This document shows, one piece after another, positions 43,495 to 52,523 of a stretch of DNA of 64,000 nt. Within the stretch, counting starts at the first letter, position 1. Every line of letters begins with the position of its first letter. The stretch is from positions 33,326 through 97,325 of the forward strand of contig LGRX02027831.1 of assembly GCA_001247695.2 (NCBI GenBank), given 5' to 3'. This DNA is from Cymbomonas tetramitiformis (taxonomy: Eukaryota > Chlorophyta > Pyramimonadophyceae > Pyramimonadales > Pyramimonadaceae). Both the position numbers and the translations under genes were made by a program. The notes beneath the pieces were generated by a model that saw nothing but the letters and a program-made list of their open reading frames with translations, did not search any database and was not told the origin of the DNA.

Positions 43495-43606
43495 AATTAA
43501 AATTTTGCGCCTGCGGCGGGCAATTTTGGGTTCGGGCCGCGACGGGCCGAAATGTGGCCGAAGTAAATTCCCAATGCGGGCCGAGTCACCTCCGCGGAAG
43601 ATATCT
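43346..43606. mobile_element. Small insertion with 11-bp target duplication in gag of element I
   Basis: GGAAGATATCT occurs at 43335-43345 and 43596-43606, bracketing 250 bp that differ in composition: GGCCGA-rich ends and an AT-rich centre (AAAATCGATAAATTTCC). The 9-11-bp duplication suggests a Mutator-like MITE, but clear inverted ends are not visible. Joining the flanks at the duplication does not unite the Gln-rich frame with the gag frame, so the phase also changed. Confidence 0.6.
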
Positions 43607-46126
43607 ACACTGGAGCGCAGGCGGAGGGTCGCCCACAGGTCCGGCTCTGACTCGGACGCGAGCAGCCGGAGCGAGCACATTCGCAGGGAAGTCCTGGCGG
43701 CAGTACAGGCCCTGGATATCTCCGCGGTGATCTCGAGGGGTCTCGCCCTGCCTGGCGCGACGGCTTCTGCAGGAGCCTCCCCTCCAGGCGACCCTCAGAG
43801 CAGCGCACAGGGGGCCCTGACGGCGGACCATCCACTCGAGGCGGACGCCGCTGACAGCGTAACCCCCCCAGTGTCTCAGACTGTCGCGGAAACCGCTCCC
43901 GCCGAACCTCCCACTCAGGGTCGGCCGGACCCCCTCAACATGATGGTGGCTCGCCGGCGGCAGTCGATGGAGACGGTAGTGCACGGCGGTGGCAACCCTG
44001 AATCGGAGCCCGGAGACCCCAGTTCAAGCGACTCGCCACCAGGGCCCCCCAGTGATCCACCCCAAGATCCCCCTGACGACCCCGCACCAGAGCCCTCCTA
44101 CCCTCAGTACCCAGAGGTCAGGGCTCTCTTCGTCACCCACGACGGTGGGTCATTGTGGGTGCACCAGTCAGCGGGGGTGCGAGGCGCGGCAACCGTTTCC
44201 CTGCCATGGGATGAACGCCGCCGGGCTGGGGTACAGGGCGACGCCATTCTGTTCAGGATCATGCACCTGCTGGGAGCGCCGCTGACCGCATATGCGCGCA
44301 TGGGAGGCCGCCTACACCACGCACCCCTACCACTTACCAACCCTCGTGTGGAGACCTGGGTTCTCATGGTCGACCGCGAGGTCATGGATATGGCAATGGG
44401 GGACCCAGCCGCAGCCAATGTGCGGTCTACGAGCATGGGGCAGCCAGTGTGGGAGTGGATCCCTGCCACTGCGCGGGAGTCGGAGATGCAGAACTTCGAC
44501 CAGGACGGGCTCGCCGCGTGGTCAGAAGTCAGCAACTCCGATTGGTACCGGAGCATGAGCGTGGTGGCCGCACAACCATCCACACCCCTGCCCTTCCATA
44601 CACCTCTTCCACTCCCCGCTCCACCATCAACCCCTGCAGTACCGCCCACCTCGACTGCAGTCCCCACAAATCCCGCGCCTGCACTCCCACCCGCGCATGC
44701 CCCAGGACTACCACCTCCAGCCCGTTTCCCCCACTCCGCCGCCGCAAATCCCGTTCACTCTACCGCTGCTGCGAACCCCGCACTCTCTCCCAGCGCCACC
44801 CCCTTCGTACCAGGCATCGTCCGATTGCCGCAGGGCACTAATCTGCGAGCATCCTCAGACGAGGTCCGCCTGGAGCACAAGACCAAGGAGATGGTGCAGA
44901 AGCTGATCAAGAGTGTGTCCAGATTCCCTCGCTCCGCGTCCGACACCAAGTCGGCCGACAAGGATGGCCTCCTGACGCAGTTGGAGCACTACTCCAACAT
45001 GGTGCGGAAGATATTCCAAGAGGCCATCGTGATCGAGGCGCTGACCACTCCCAGCTGTACGCCATCTGTATCGGCGTACCAGGCGAGCGTGTCGAGCCTC
45101 CTTTGGAGTTTTAAGGAGCACACTCTTCAGGACCAGCAGAAGAAATTCTTGGAGCGTGCGGCGGGGACCTTCGGGTCTGACCAGGCTTGGCACCGGCGCT
45201 ACGTAGAGCTGGACGTGTTCTTCAGCGATCTGGCGGTGTGTTCTCTAACACAGGCCTACCTGGAGAATGCACACGGAGAGGCCATTGCACTGAGGCAGGC
45301 GACGAACGAGACAGCGGCGGAGTATTTTTCGCCGTTGGAGACTCGCATCATGGCCTCCGTCAACTTCCTGGCTGGCAGAGTCCCCAATTGCGTGGAGATG
45401 TCCAACCTGTCGATGCTCTCCACGTACCGCCGAGGGTTAAAATATGCACCCAAGGTGATGCGGCGCCTGAGAGCCATCCACTTGGACGTCTCCAAACCAG
45501 AAGAGTGGGAAAGGAAGGCCGTCGCTGACGATATCCCAGGCACCCACAACGCCTTGTTGAAGATTCGGGAAGTCGCTGAGGAGGTGGGGAGCGACATTGA
45601 CACGGAGGCGGCTCAGAGGCGCTCTCAAGACCGTCCTCCCCGTACTGTTTCCTTCGCCAACCCATCACCTCGCACCCCCTTCTTCAGGCGTACCCCCTCT
45701 TCGAATCGCCCAGCTCTTGCCATGCTGGAGAATGGGCCTGCCACCACCGTTGCCGCGGCAGTGGCCCCATTGCCACCACCACCTGGCCTCTCCCGCCCCG
45801 ACGCTCCGAAAGTCCGCCGGTGCTTCGCCTGCGGCTCTGCGGAGCACATCGTCCGTAACTGCACGGACGAGGCTAAGCTCAAGGAGTGGAGGGCCAATGC
45901 ACCCACTCGATTGGCAAATTCCCCTGGGTTTGTGGCCGCCGTCGTCTGGGCCATCGAGCAGCAGGAGGACATCTCCTCGGTAGATGGCGTCCCAGAGGAG
46001 TTCTCCGAGGAGGTCTTGGCACTTGCTACCTGTGAGGACGAGCAGAGCTACCCGACCCTGGCGGCCCTCGCAGGTATCGAGCTTGTGGAGGGTGACGGCC
46101 TTCCTCCGGTGGAGAGCGATGAATGA
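43596..46126 (+). CDS. Gag (capsid and zinc knuckle) of element I
   Basis: The frame ends in TGA at 46124-46126; nominal upstream start codons fall inside the inserted segment, so the coding limit is placed at the duplication. It has an Arg-rich start, long Pro/Ser-rich linkers, a helical capsid-like part (about 44860-45600, for example QLEHYSNMVRKIFQEAIV) and a standard zinc knuckle CFACGSAEHIVRNC (45820-45861), then an acidic tail. This is the usual order of a gypsy gag. The frame after the TGA is open in the same phase for another 158 codons (to 46600). Confidence 0.75.
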
Positions 46127-46494
46127 CTGGCCGGCGACCAGCCCCAGACCCTGCCCCTCGAGGAAGTGAGGTCATGTCCCGACGATCAGACCCTCTCCGC
46201 CCTGGAGAAGCGGTCAGAGCCAGTGGAACCCCGACGCGCACGAGGACGCAGAGACCCTTGGGGCCACCGTCCCCATCCCAAGAGCGTGGCCTTCACCTCT
46301 GGGACCCGCTTGCGACGCACCTACCGCTCAGCTGGTGCCCCATCGCTGCCGAGGGATGACCTGACCAGCCACCCTCTTGCAGAAAGTAACCCCCTCGATG
46401 AGCCGTCACTACCTCTTGATGACGGCCCTGCTTATACACAGGCAAGGATCGAGGGTCGGAGGGGGCGGCGAGTCCCCCGGCACAGACCCCCATT

Positions 46495-47256
46495 ATGGGC
46501 AGCAACCGCGGAGAGCCCCGTGATCTTCGCCCCCGACCGCGTGTTGTCCTACCACTGCCCAACTATCAGTCCAACCTCGCAGACCCGCAGAAGAGGCTAA
46601 CTGCGTGGCACTGGAAGAGGGATCTGTATTCTCTCCCCCTTGAAGTCGCCATGCAAAAAGTTCGCAGAGCTCTGCGCAAATCCCCGGAGGCTGCCAAGGA
46701 CCTGGTGGATAAGATGTGGGAGCGTACTCGTAGCCGCATACGCTCTGGGAGTCGATCGCCGAAGGAGCACGTGAACCGCGCCAACCAGCTGGCGGAGAGG
46801 GTACGCATTGCCCGTGAACCTCAAGATCGTAGAGAGGGCCATCAGCGCATCGCACTGTGGCACCTCCTCTCACACGACGGTCACCAGCAGGTCCTCGAGT
46901 CCCCTAGCGCCAGCCCCTCCGACCTCTACGCAGCTTGGAGAGAGCTGTCGCCCGCCGAGCAGCTGGAGGCGATCGCCACTTCGAGTCCAGATTCCTCCCC
47001 CGGTAGCAGGCTGTGGGAAAAAGGAGGGTGCACGAAGAGCAGCAGCGAGATCCTCGACCTCTCTCTGCACCCTGGACACCGAAGTGGGCACGATACCCGG
47101 GACAGCGGGAGACGTGGGCTTACCTGGCGCCTGGTGCAGTCTACACGCAGTGCACCAGTACAAGATGAGGAAGCTGGGTCCCAGCCCCTTGGGAGCATCC
47201 CCTCCATCATCCCCACTGGTCGAGCCCACGACAGAGACGACGTCCTCGCGCCATGA
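46495..47256 (+). CDS. Linker ORF between gag and protease of element I
   Basis: 253 codons from ATG 46495, in a different phase from gag and protease. The first 170 residues look like a real charged helical protein (LPLEVAMQKVRRALRKSPEA and following); the last part is weaker. It overlaps the protease ORF by about 450 bp, so the coding path probably changes frame around 47.0 kb. No family recognised. Confidence 0.4.
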   Translation: MGSNRGEPRDLRPRPRVVLPLPNYQSNLADPQKRLTAWHWKRDLYSLPLEVAMQKVRRALRKSPEAAKDLVDKMWERTRSRIRSGSRSPKEHVNRANQLAERVRIAREPQDRREGHQRIALWHLLSHDGHQQVLESPSASPSDLYAAWRELSPAEQLEAIATSSPDSSPGSRLWEKGGCTKSSSEILDLSLHPGHRSGHDTRDSGRRGLTWRLVQSTRSAPVQDEEAGSQPLGSIPSIIPTGRAHDRDDVLAP

Positions 47257-48823
47257 CAACGCGCCGGCTACCCCGGGAGGAAACCTTGAAGGTCCATCTG
47301 ACTGCGTAGTGACGGAGGAGACCTCCACACCCAGCTCGCTTTGCTTCACCCAACAGATGACCACCGTCAGAACGCATGAAGCAGATGAAGCGCCGCCCCG
47401 TCTCGACAGCCACCCCATCGCTGAAGACCCTGAGGTGATGGAAGAGGAGTCCTCAGTCAATTCGCTCTGCTTCACCCAGCAGATGGCAGCCGCTGGGACC
47501 CCTGAGGCGAGAACTGACCACCAGAGCTCCCACCAACTCGCCCACAACTCCCCCACTAGCAGCCCTCAGCATGACGAGGATCCCCTCACCCATGGCAGTC
47601 TCACCAACGGTGTCGCTACCCATGCGAGCCCCACAACAAGCGGCACTACCCACGTGAGCCCCACAGTAAGCGGCACTACCCATGTAAGCCCTACCACCAG
47701 CGGCACTACCCATGTGAGCCCTACTACCAGTAACACCACCCATGTGAGCCCTACCACCAGCGACACCACTCATGTCAGCCCCACCTCGAGCGAATGCACC
47801 TCAGCGGGCACCCTGCTGACGGCGAGTGTAGACAACCTCGTCAGTCATCCGACTGAAGATGTTGATTTGCTGGATGAGGAGTTCTACGCCGCGTGTAGGC
47901 AAACGTTGGAAGAATGCCGCGAGGCCTCGGACAACCTCCTCCCCAACCTCAAGTGCAAAAGCATACGCACAGATGGGGGAGTTCAGTGGAAGACCGACAT
48001 TGAGGGTACCCTCGCAGCGGCACATGACGAAGAAGGACCGCTGCTGCTGGTGTTCTATGCAACCCTCAGAGGGCACACGGTCAAGGTGCTGATCGACTCG
48101 GGGGCCTCTGACAACTTCATCTCGGAGCAGAGCGCCAAGCGATGTGGCCTCACAACACGAGCCGGCTCCGAGATGCGAGTCACCTTGGCGGATGGATCTG
48201 TGAAGATCACTGGCGCCACCGCGTACGCCAAGTTTAACACGCACACCACCACGGGCACCTATACGGAGAACGCCCTTGCCCTCCGGATCCTACCACTGGG
48301 CATACAGGTGGATGTTATCCTTGGCGGAAGATGGTTGCGCAGTCACTCTCCTGTCACTCTGGGCTACGAAGGGAATGGCCCCGTCTCCTTCCTCAGGAAG
48401 TCCCGCAGTGGTAAGATTGGGGATCGCGTCACCATCACAGGCTGTTCTCCTGGGAAAGCATCTGGAGACAGGTCTCCGAAGGGCACGGCCTGTGCGGGAT
48501 TGGTGGATGAGGTGTTCCTGACCCCTGCCCAGTTGAAGAAGTACCTGGTGTACGCGGAAACGCAGAAGCTACGCGGCAATGGCGACCCGGAGATACAACC
48601 CGCCTGGCTCATGATGGCCGAGAAGTCCCCCGATGATACTGCTTCTGCCTTTGCAGCCACGGCTATCGACTCTGAGAACGCCGAACCCGCTGCGGATACT
48701 GAAGATGCAGAGGTGAGCCCTGAATGGACCCTCAAGTTTCAGGACTTCTGGGGTGAGGAGTACAAGAAGGAGATGACGACTGCCCTACCGAACATCGATA
48801 GACTCAGACATGACCCCCAATAA
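46808..48823 (+). CDS. Protease region of element I
   Basis: A 671-codon frame with a non-ATG first codon; the protein-like part begins near 47.0 kb. It contains two copies of SLCFTQQM (near 47340 and 47465), six tandem 10-residue repeats (TTHVSPTTSG, 47612-47792) and a retropepsin site VKVLIDSGASDNFI (near 48095) followed by the second conserved block (VDVILGGRWLRSH). It ends with TAA at 48821-48823; the RT frame continues in the same phase right after it. Confidence 0.75.
   Translation: MPVNLKIVERAISASHCGTSSHTTVTSRSSSPLAPAPPTSTQLGESCRPPSSWRRSPLRVQIPPPVAGCGKKEGARRAAARSSTSLCTLDTEVGTIPGTAGDVGLPGAWCSLHAVHQYKMRKLGPSPLGASPPSSPLVEPTTETTSSRHDNAPATPGGNLEGPSDCVVTEETSTPSSLCFTQQMTTVRTHEADEAPPRLDSHPIAEDPEVMEEESSVNSLCFTQQMAAAGTPEARTDHQSSHQLAHNSPTSSPQHDEDPLTHGSLTNGVATHASPTTSGTTHVSPTVSGTTHVSPTTSGTTHVSPTTSNTTHVSPTTSDTTHVSPTSSECTSAGTLLTASVDNLVSHPTEDVDLLDEEFYAACRQTLEECREASDNLLPNLKCKSIRTDGGVQWKTDIEGTLAAAHDEEGPLLLVFYATLRGHTVKVLIDSGASDNFISEQSAKRCGLTTRAGSEMRVTLADGSVKITGATAYAKFNTHTTTGTYTENALALRILPLGIQVDVILGGRWLRSHSPVTLGYEGNGPVSFLRKSRSGKIGDRVTITGCSPGKASGDRSPKGTACAGLVDEVFLTPAQLKKYLVYAETQKLRGNGDPEIQPAWLMMAEKSPDDTASAFAATAIDSENAEPAADTEDAEVSPEWTLKFQDFWGEEYKKEMTTALPNIDRLRHDPQ
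47612..47792 (+). repeat. 30-bp coding tandem repeat, six copies
   Basis: Each unit encodes about SGTTHVSPTT. The in-frame unit length shows that the repeat expanded within coding sequence. Confidence 0.85.
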
Positions 48824-51800
48824 GATGAAGCCAACATTAACCTGGACCCTGAGCTGAGCAAGAAGGGGCCGCCCTGCCAGCGCATCTACAAGAAGTTTGC
48901 AGAGGAACTCCGACAACTTCGAGAACGCGTGGAGACCCTGATGTCCAAGGGCTACATCCGACCCTCTTCCAGCCCTTATGCAGCTCCCTGTCTGATGGTC
49001 CCCAAACCGGGGAACCCCAAGGAGCTGCGACTGGTAATCGACTACCGGCTCCTCAACCGCCAGACAGTTAAGGACAAGTATCCTCTCCCAGACATCCAGA
49101 TGATGTTCGACGAGATGCAGGGTGCGAAGTTCTTCTCTTCGTTCGACGCGGTGGATGGCTTCTGGCAAGTACCGATGGCACCAGGAGATGTCGAGAAGAC
49201 CGCTTTCACCACCCAGATGGGGTCATATGAGTGGTTGGTCATGCCGCAGGGGCTGCAGAATTCACCGTCTCAGTACCAGCGACGGATGCAGCGGGCCTTG
49301 GGTCATCTCCCATTTGTCCGGATCTTCATCGATGACGTGGTCGTCTTCAGCAACACCGCTGCAGAGCACTACGAACACGTCAAACAACTGCTCCTGACGT
49401 GCAGGGAGAAGGGCGTCTTCCTCAATAGGTCCAAGTGCCAACTGTTGAAGAAATCCTTGCGGTTCCTTGGCCACTGTATCTCCGCGGATGGCTGCAGACC
49501 CCAACACGACAAGGTGGCTGCAGTGAGGGACTGGCCCGAGCTGGAGACGGTTACCCACGTCAGGCAGTTCTTGGGCCTGGCGGGGTATTACCGCAGATTC
49601 ATTCACTGCTTCTCCGAGATCGCCCAGCCCCTCACCCGGTTGACCAAGTCGGACGTACCCTGGGAGTGGGGTCCCATGCAGCAGTGGGCCTTCGAGGAGC
49701 TGAAGAAGGCCCTCACATCAGCGCCAGTGCTCGCCTTGCCCAACATTAAGGGTGCCGCAGACGGCACAGCACCTTTCGTGGTGCAGACGGATGCTAGCGG
49801 CATCGCTCTTGGGGGAGTACTGATGCAAGACAATGGAGATGGTCTTGGGCTGCGCGTGATAGCATACGAGAGCCGCCAGTTCTCAGCCGCCGAGCAGAAT
49901 TATCACACCGGCGAGCGTGAGCTAGGTGCTCTACACCACTGTACCACCGTCACCTGGCGGCATTATCTCATCTTCACCAACTTCCGCATCCAGGGTGATC
50001 ACCGCCCCCTTGAATGGCTGATGGAACCTGGCAGAGAGCTTAGCCGCAGACAGGCACGCTGGTACATGGATCTGGTGGAGGTGGGAGTCCCGAGAATGGA
50101 GTACATCAAGGGAGCGCTGCTGCTGGTACCAGACGCCCTGTCCAGAAGACCCGACTTCAAAGACAAGGACGTGCGCGAGGGGTTGAAGGAGGCAGGAGTG
50201 ATCGACCCCACCTCAGACCTGCCGAAAGACCCTCTGGCAACGCTGGAGTCTGAATGCTTCTCCAGCTCACCACCCGCAGCTCATCCCCACTGGGCTCAGA
50301 CGGTTGACTGTTGGCTCTCAGCAGTGGAAACCCTCTCCGTGGCGGAACAGGCCATGGACATGGGGGAGACCATCGCTCTCGTTAATCCGAAGCTCTATAA
50401 GGGAATGAAGGAGGATCACCTCGACTTCGACATGCCTGACTGGCCTGAAGCTGATAGCGCGAAGCCGACAGAAGCTCCACACGAACCCCCTGACAGAGCT
50501 CCACCCCAGATAAGGATAACGAGGAGTATGTCACGCGCTGGGAAAGCCTCTACGACCCCAGCGCCTCCACAGTTGGCGTCACCGAAGACGCGAACGCCTA
50601 CATCACGAGCTGACGCATCGGAGGCGCCCACTGAGAAGGTGCCAGCGAGCTCACCAACCCCGCAGCAGGCGCCCCAGCAGTCAACTCCATCCCCGGTCCT
50701 TCACCCACAAAAACGGCAGGCTCCCCCAGAGGACTCACAGAATTGGCGTGTCCGAGCAGAGTACTCCTCGAAGTACGCCGAGAAATTTGGACCCTTCGAT
50801 GTGGACGCCTGTTGTGACTTTGGCGGCCGCAACAGACAGGCGGATAGATTCTGGACAGACTGCCTTTCAGAGAAATGGAGGGGCCTTCGGGTTTGGTGTA
50901 ACCCTCCATATAACTCCAAGCACATTACGGTGGAGGCGATTTTGAACAAGTATATCGCAGAATGGAAGGCAGACCCAGAAAACACCTCAGCAGTCTTCGT
51001 TCTACCAGATCACCAGTCCAAGCTCCCCGCGTGGCGCAAACTTTTCAGAAAGGCCAATATGCAGATTGTGGAGGTCATCCCTACTCACGATGATAAGGGC
51101 GAGCCCAATCAGTTCTTCGAGAACCCAGATGGGAAGGCCTTCGACCTTCGTTGGCCTGTTCTGATAGTACACGCCCCTCCCGCCAAACCACAGCCAGCAC
51201 GCGTGAGGCATCCGCGAACAGCCCCCGCTGTGATAAGGACAGGTGAGGCAGCAGCCTTCAGAGACGCAGCCTCCCAGCAGTCGGACTCAAAGTTCCTGCG
51301 TGCGTTGAAAGCGGAGTACACCCGAGAGGGGACACTTCGTTCGCTGCGAGGGAAAGTGAAGGCGGCACCACACCAATGCCTACAGGACTTCAGGCTGGTG
51401 GGTGAAGTGGTTTGGAGGACCGCAGCAGGGAGATATCAGTTGGTGCTGGGGGAGGACTCTCCACTTCGAGAAGTAGTGATTCGTCATGCTCACGAGTCAT
51501 TGTCCTCGGGTCACACTGGGCGAGACAAGACTCTGGAGAGGGTGCTGCGACGCTTCTATTGGCGTGGTGCCGCGGAAGATGTGGGCACCTGGGTTGCATC
51601 CTGCGCGGTGTGCCAATCAGTAAGGCCGCGGGGGACTTACCCGGATGGGTTGCTAAACCCTCACAGCATCCCGAACAGACCATGGCAGGATGTCGCGGTG
51701 GACTTCGTCACCGGCCTGCCAGTATCAGAGAGAGGTAATGACGCTTTCGTGGCCTTCACTTGCAAGCTGACGAAGATGGTCCACGTTGTGCCGATGAACT

Positions 51801-52522
51801 TCGGCGACAGCTCTGCAGCTGTGGTGACCAGAATCTACTTTGACTCGGTGTGGCGCTTGCATGGCGCGCCTATGAAGATTGTCTCTGATCGTGACCCGCG
51901 GTTTCAAGATGCCTTCTGGCAGGAGCTCATGAGACTGATGGGTGTGAAGGTGGCTCGTACCACGCCGTACAACCCTCGGTTTGACGGCCAGGCGGAACAC
52001 AGCAACAGGGTTATTGAGGACATGCTCAGGTCCTTCGTAGACGCCAATGTGGAGGACTGGGATCTGTTCACCACTAACGTGGAGTTCGCGATCAATGACT
52101 CCAGGAGTGAATCTACTGGCTTCACGCCATTTGAACTGGTGTTCGGGTCTTCGCCGCTGTCGCAGTTAGACCTTTTCCTGGAGGCCGCACAGTCCACCGC
52201 TGGACGACGAACAGGGGGAGTAGGCACCGCACACGAAGTGGCCGTGAAATTTTCGTCGCAACTGCGGGACGCCAGACAGCGGTTAGAGCTGGCTCAACAG
52301 CGACAGCGCGAACAGTTTGATCGCAGGCACGGACAGCGGGAGTATGCTGTTGGAGATCTGGTCTGGATAGAGGCGAAACACCTTACGAAGAAGGTGATGG
52401 ATCGCTCCATCTGCAGGAAATTGACCAAGCGCTGGCATGGACCAGTCCCTGTGACCGAACGCTTCTTCAGCGATGTACAGATGACCATGCCAGAGGCCGA
52501 CAGGGGAGCTCCAGTAGCCTAG
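48824..52522 (+). CDS. Pol of element I: RT, RNase H, Dam-like methyltransferase, integrase
   Basis: Open from the TAA at 48823; the first Met codon in phase is at 48941. RT: GYIRPSSSPYAAPCLMVPK at the start, FIDDVVVFSN active site (near 49335), FLGLAGYYRRFI. RNase H: VVQTDASGIALGGVL (near 49785) and GDHRPLEW. Adenine methyltransferase: 50740-51180. Integrase: zinc finger HAHESLSSGHTG...CAVCQ (51488-51615), core with VDFVTGLP, SDRDPRF and FDGQAEHSNR giving the DDE triad. The frame ends at TAG 52520-52522, and its natural continuation (PPHWRIHDVFAQHRLKPY) lies in another phase, so a frameshift separates it from the chromodomain part. Domain calls are firm. Confidence 0.93.
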   Translation, partial: DEANINLDPELSKKGPPCQRIYKKFAEELRQLRERVETLMSKGYIRPSSSPYAAPCLMVPKPGNPKELRLVIDYRLLNRQTVKDKYPLPDIQMMFDEMQGAKFFSSFDAVDGFWQVPMAPGDVEKTAFTTQMGSYEWLVMPQGLQNSPSQYQRRMQRALGHLPFVRIFIDDVVVFSNTAAEHYEHVKQLLLTCREKGVFLNRSKCQLLKKSLRFLGHCISADGCRPQHDKVAAVRDWPELETVTHVRQFLGLAGYYRRFIHCFSEIAQPLTRLTKSDVPWEWGPMQQWAFEELKKALTSAPVLALPNIKGAADGTAPFVVQTDASGIALGGVLMQDNGDGLGLRVIAYESRQFSAAEQNYHTGERELGALHHCTTVTWRHYLIFTNFRIQGDHRPLEWLMEPGRELSRRQARWYMDLVEVGVPRMEYIKGALLLVPDALSRRPDFKDKDVREGLKEAGVIDPTSDLPKDPLATLESECFSSSPPAAHPHWAQTVDCWLSAVETLSVAEQAMDMGETIALVNPKLYKGMKEDHLDFDMPDWPEADSAKPTEAPHEPPDRAPPQIRITRSMSRAGKASTTPAPPQLASPKTRTPTSRADASEAPTEKVPASSPTPQQAPQQSTPSPVLHPQKRQAPPEDSQNWRVRAEYSSKYAEKFGPFDVDACCDFGGRNRQADRFWTDCLSEKWRGLRVWCNPPYNSKHITVEAILNKYIAEWKADPENTSAVFVLPDHQSKLPAWRKLFRKANMQIVEVIPTHDDKGEPNQFFENPDGKAFDLRWPVLIVHAPPAKPQPARVRHPRTAPAVIRTGEAAAFRDAASQQSDSKFLRALKAEYTREGTLRSLRGKVKAAPHQCLQDFRLVGEVVWRTAAGRYQLVLGEDSPLREVVIRHAHESLSSGHTGRDKTLERVLRRFYWRGAAEDVGTWVASCAVCQSVRPRGTYPDGLLNPHSIPNRPWQDVAVDFVTGLPVSERGNDAFVAFTCKLTKMVHVVPMNFGDSSAAVVTRIYFDSVWRLHGAPMKIVSDRDPRFQDAFWQELMRLMGVKVARTTPYNPRFDGQAEHSNRVIEDMLRSFVDANVEDWDLFTTNVEFAINDSRSESTGFTPFELVFGSSPLSQLDLFLEAAQSTAGRRTGGVGTAHEVAVKFSSQLRDARQRLELAQQRQREQFDRRHGQREYAVGDLVWIEAKHLTKKVMDRSICRKLTKRWHGPVPVTERFFSDVQMTMPEADRGAPVA
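50740..51180 (+). other. Dam-like N6-adenine methyltransferase domain inside pol
   Basis: About 145 residues between RNase H and integrase. Landmarks: GPFDVDACCDFG (like the DVCA block), DRFWTD, WRGLRVWCNPPYNS with the catalytic NPPY motif (50898-50915), AVFVLPDHQ, and a closing FDLRWPVLIVHAP strand. The pattern fits the phage/bacterial Dam-type family (phage N-6-adenine methyltransferase). It is in frame with both neighbours, so it is made as part of the polyprotein. I know of cytosine methyltransferases in LTR elements, but not of this type at this place. Confidence 0.85.
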
Positions 52523-52523
52523 C

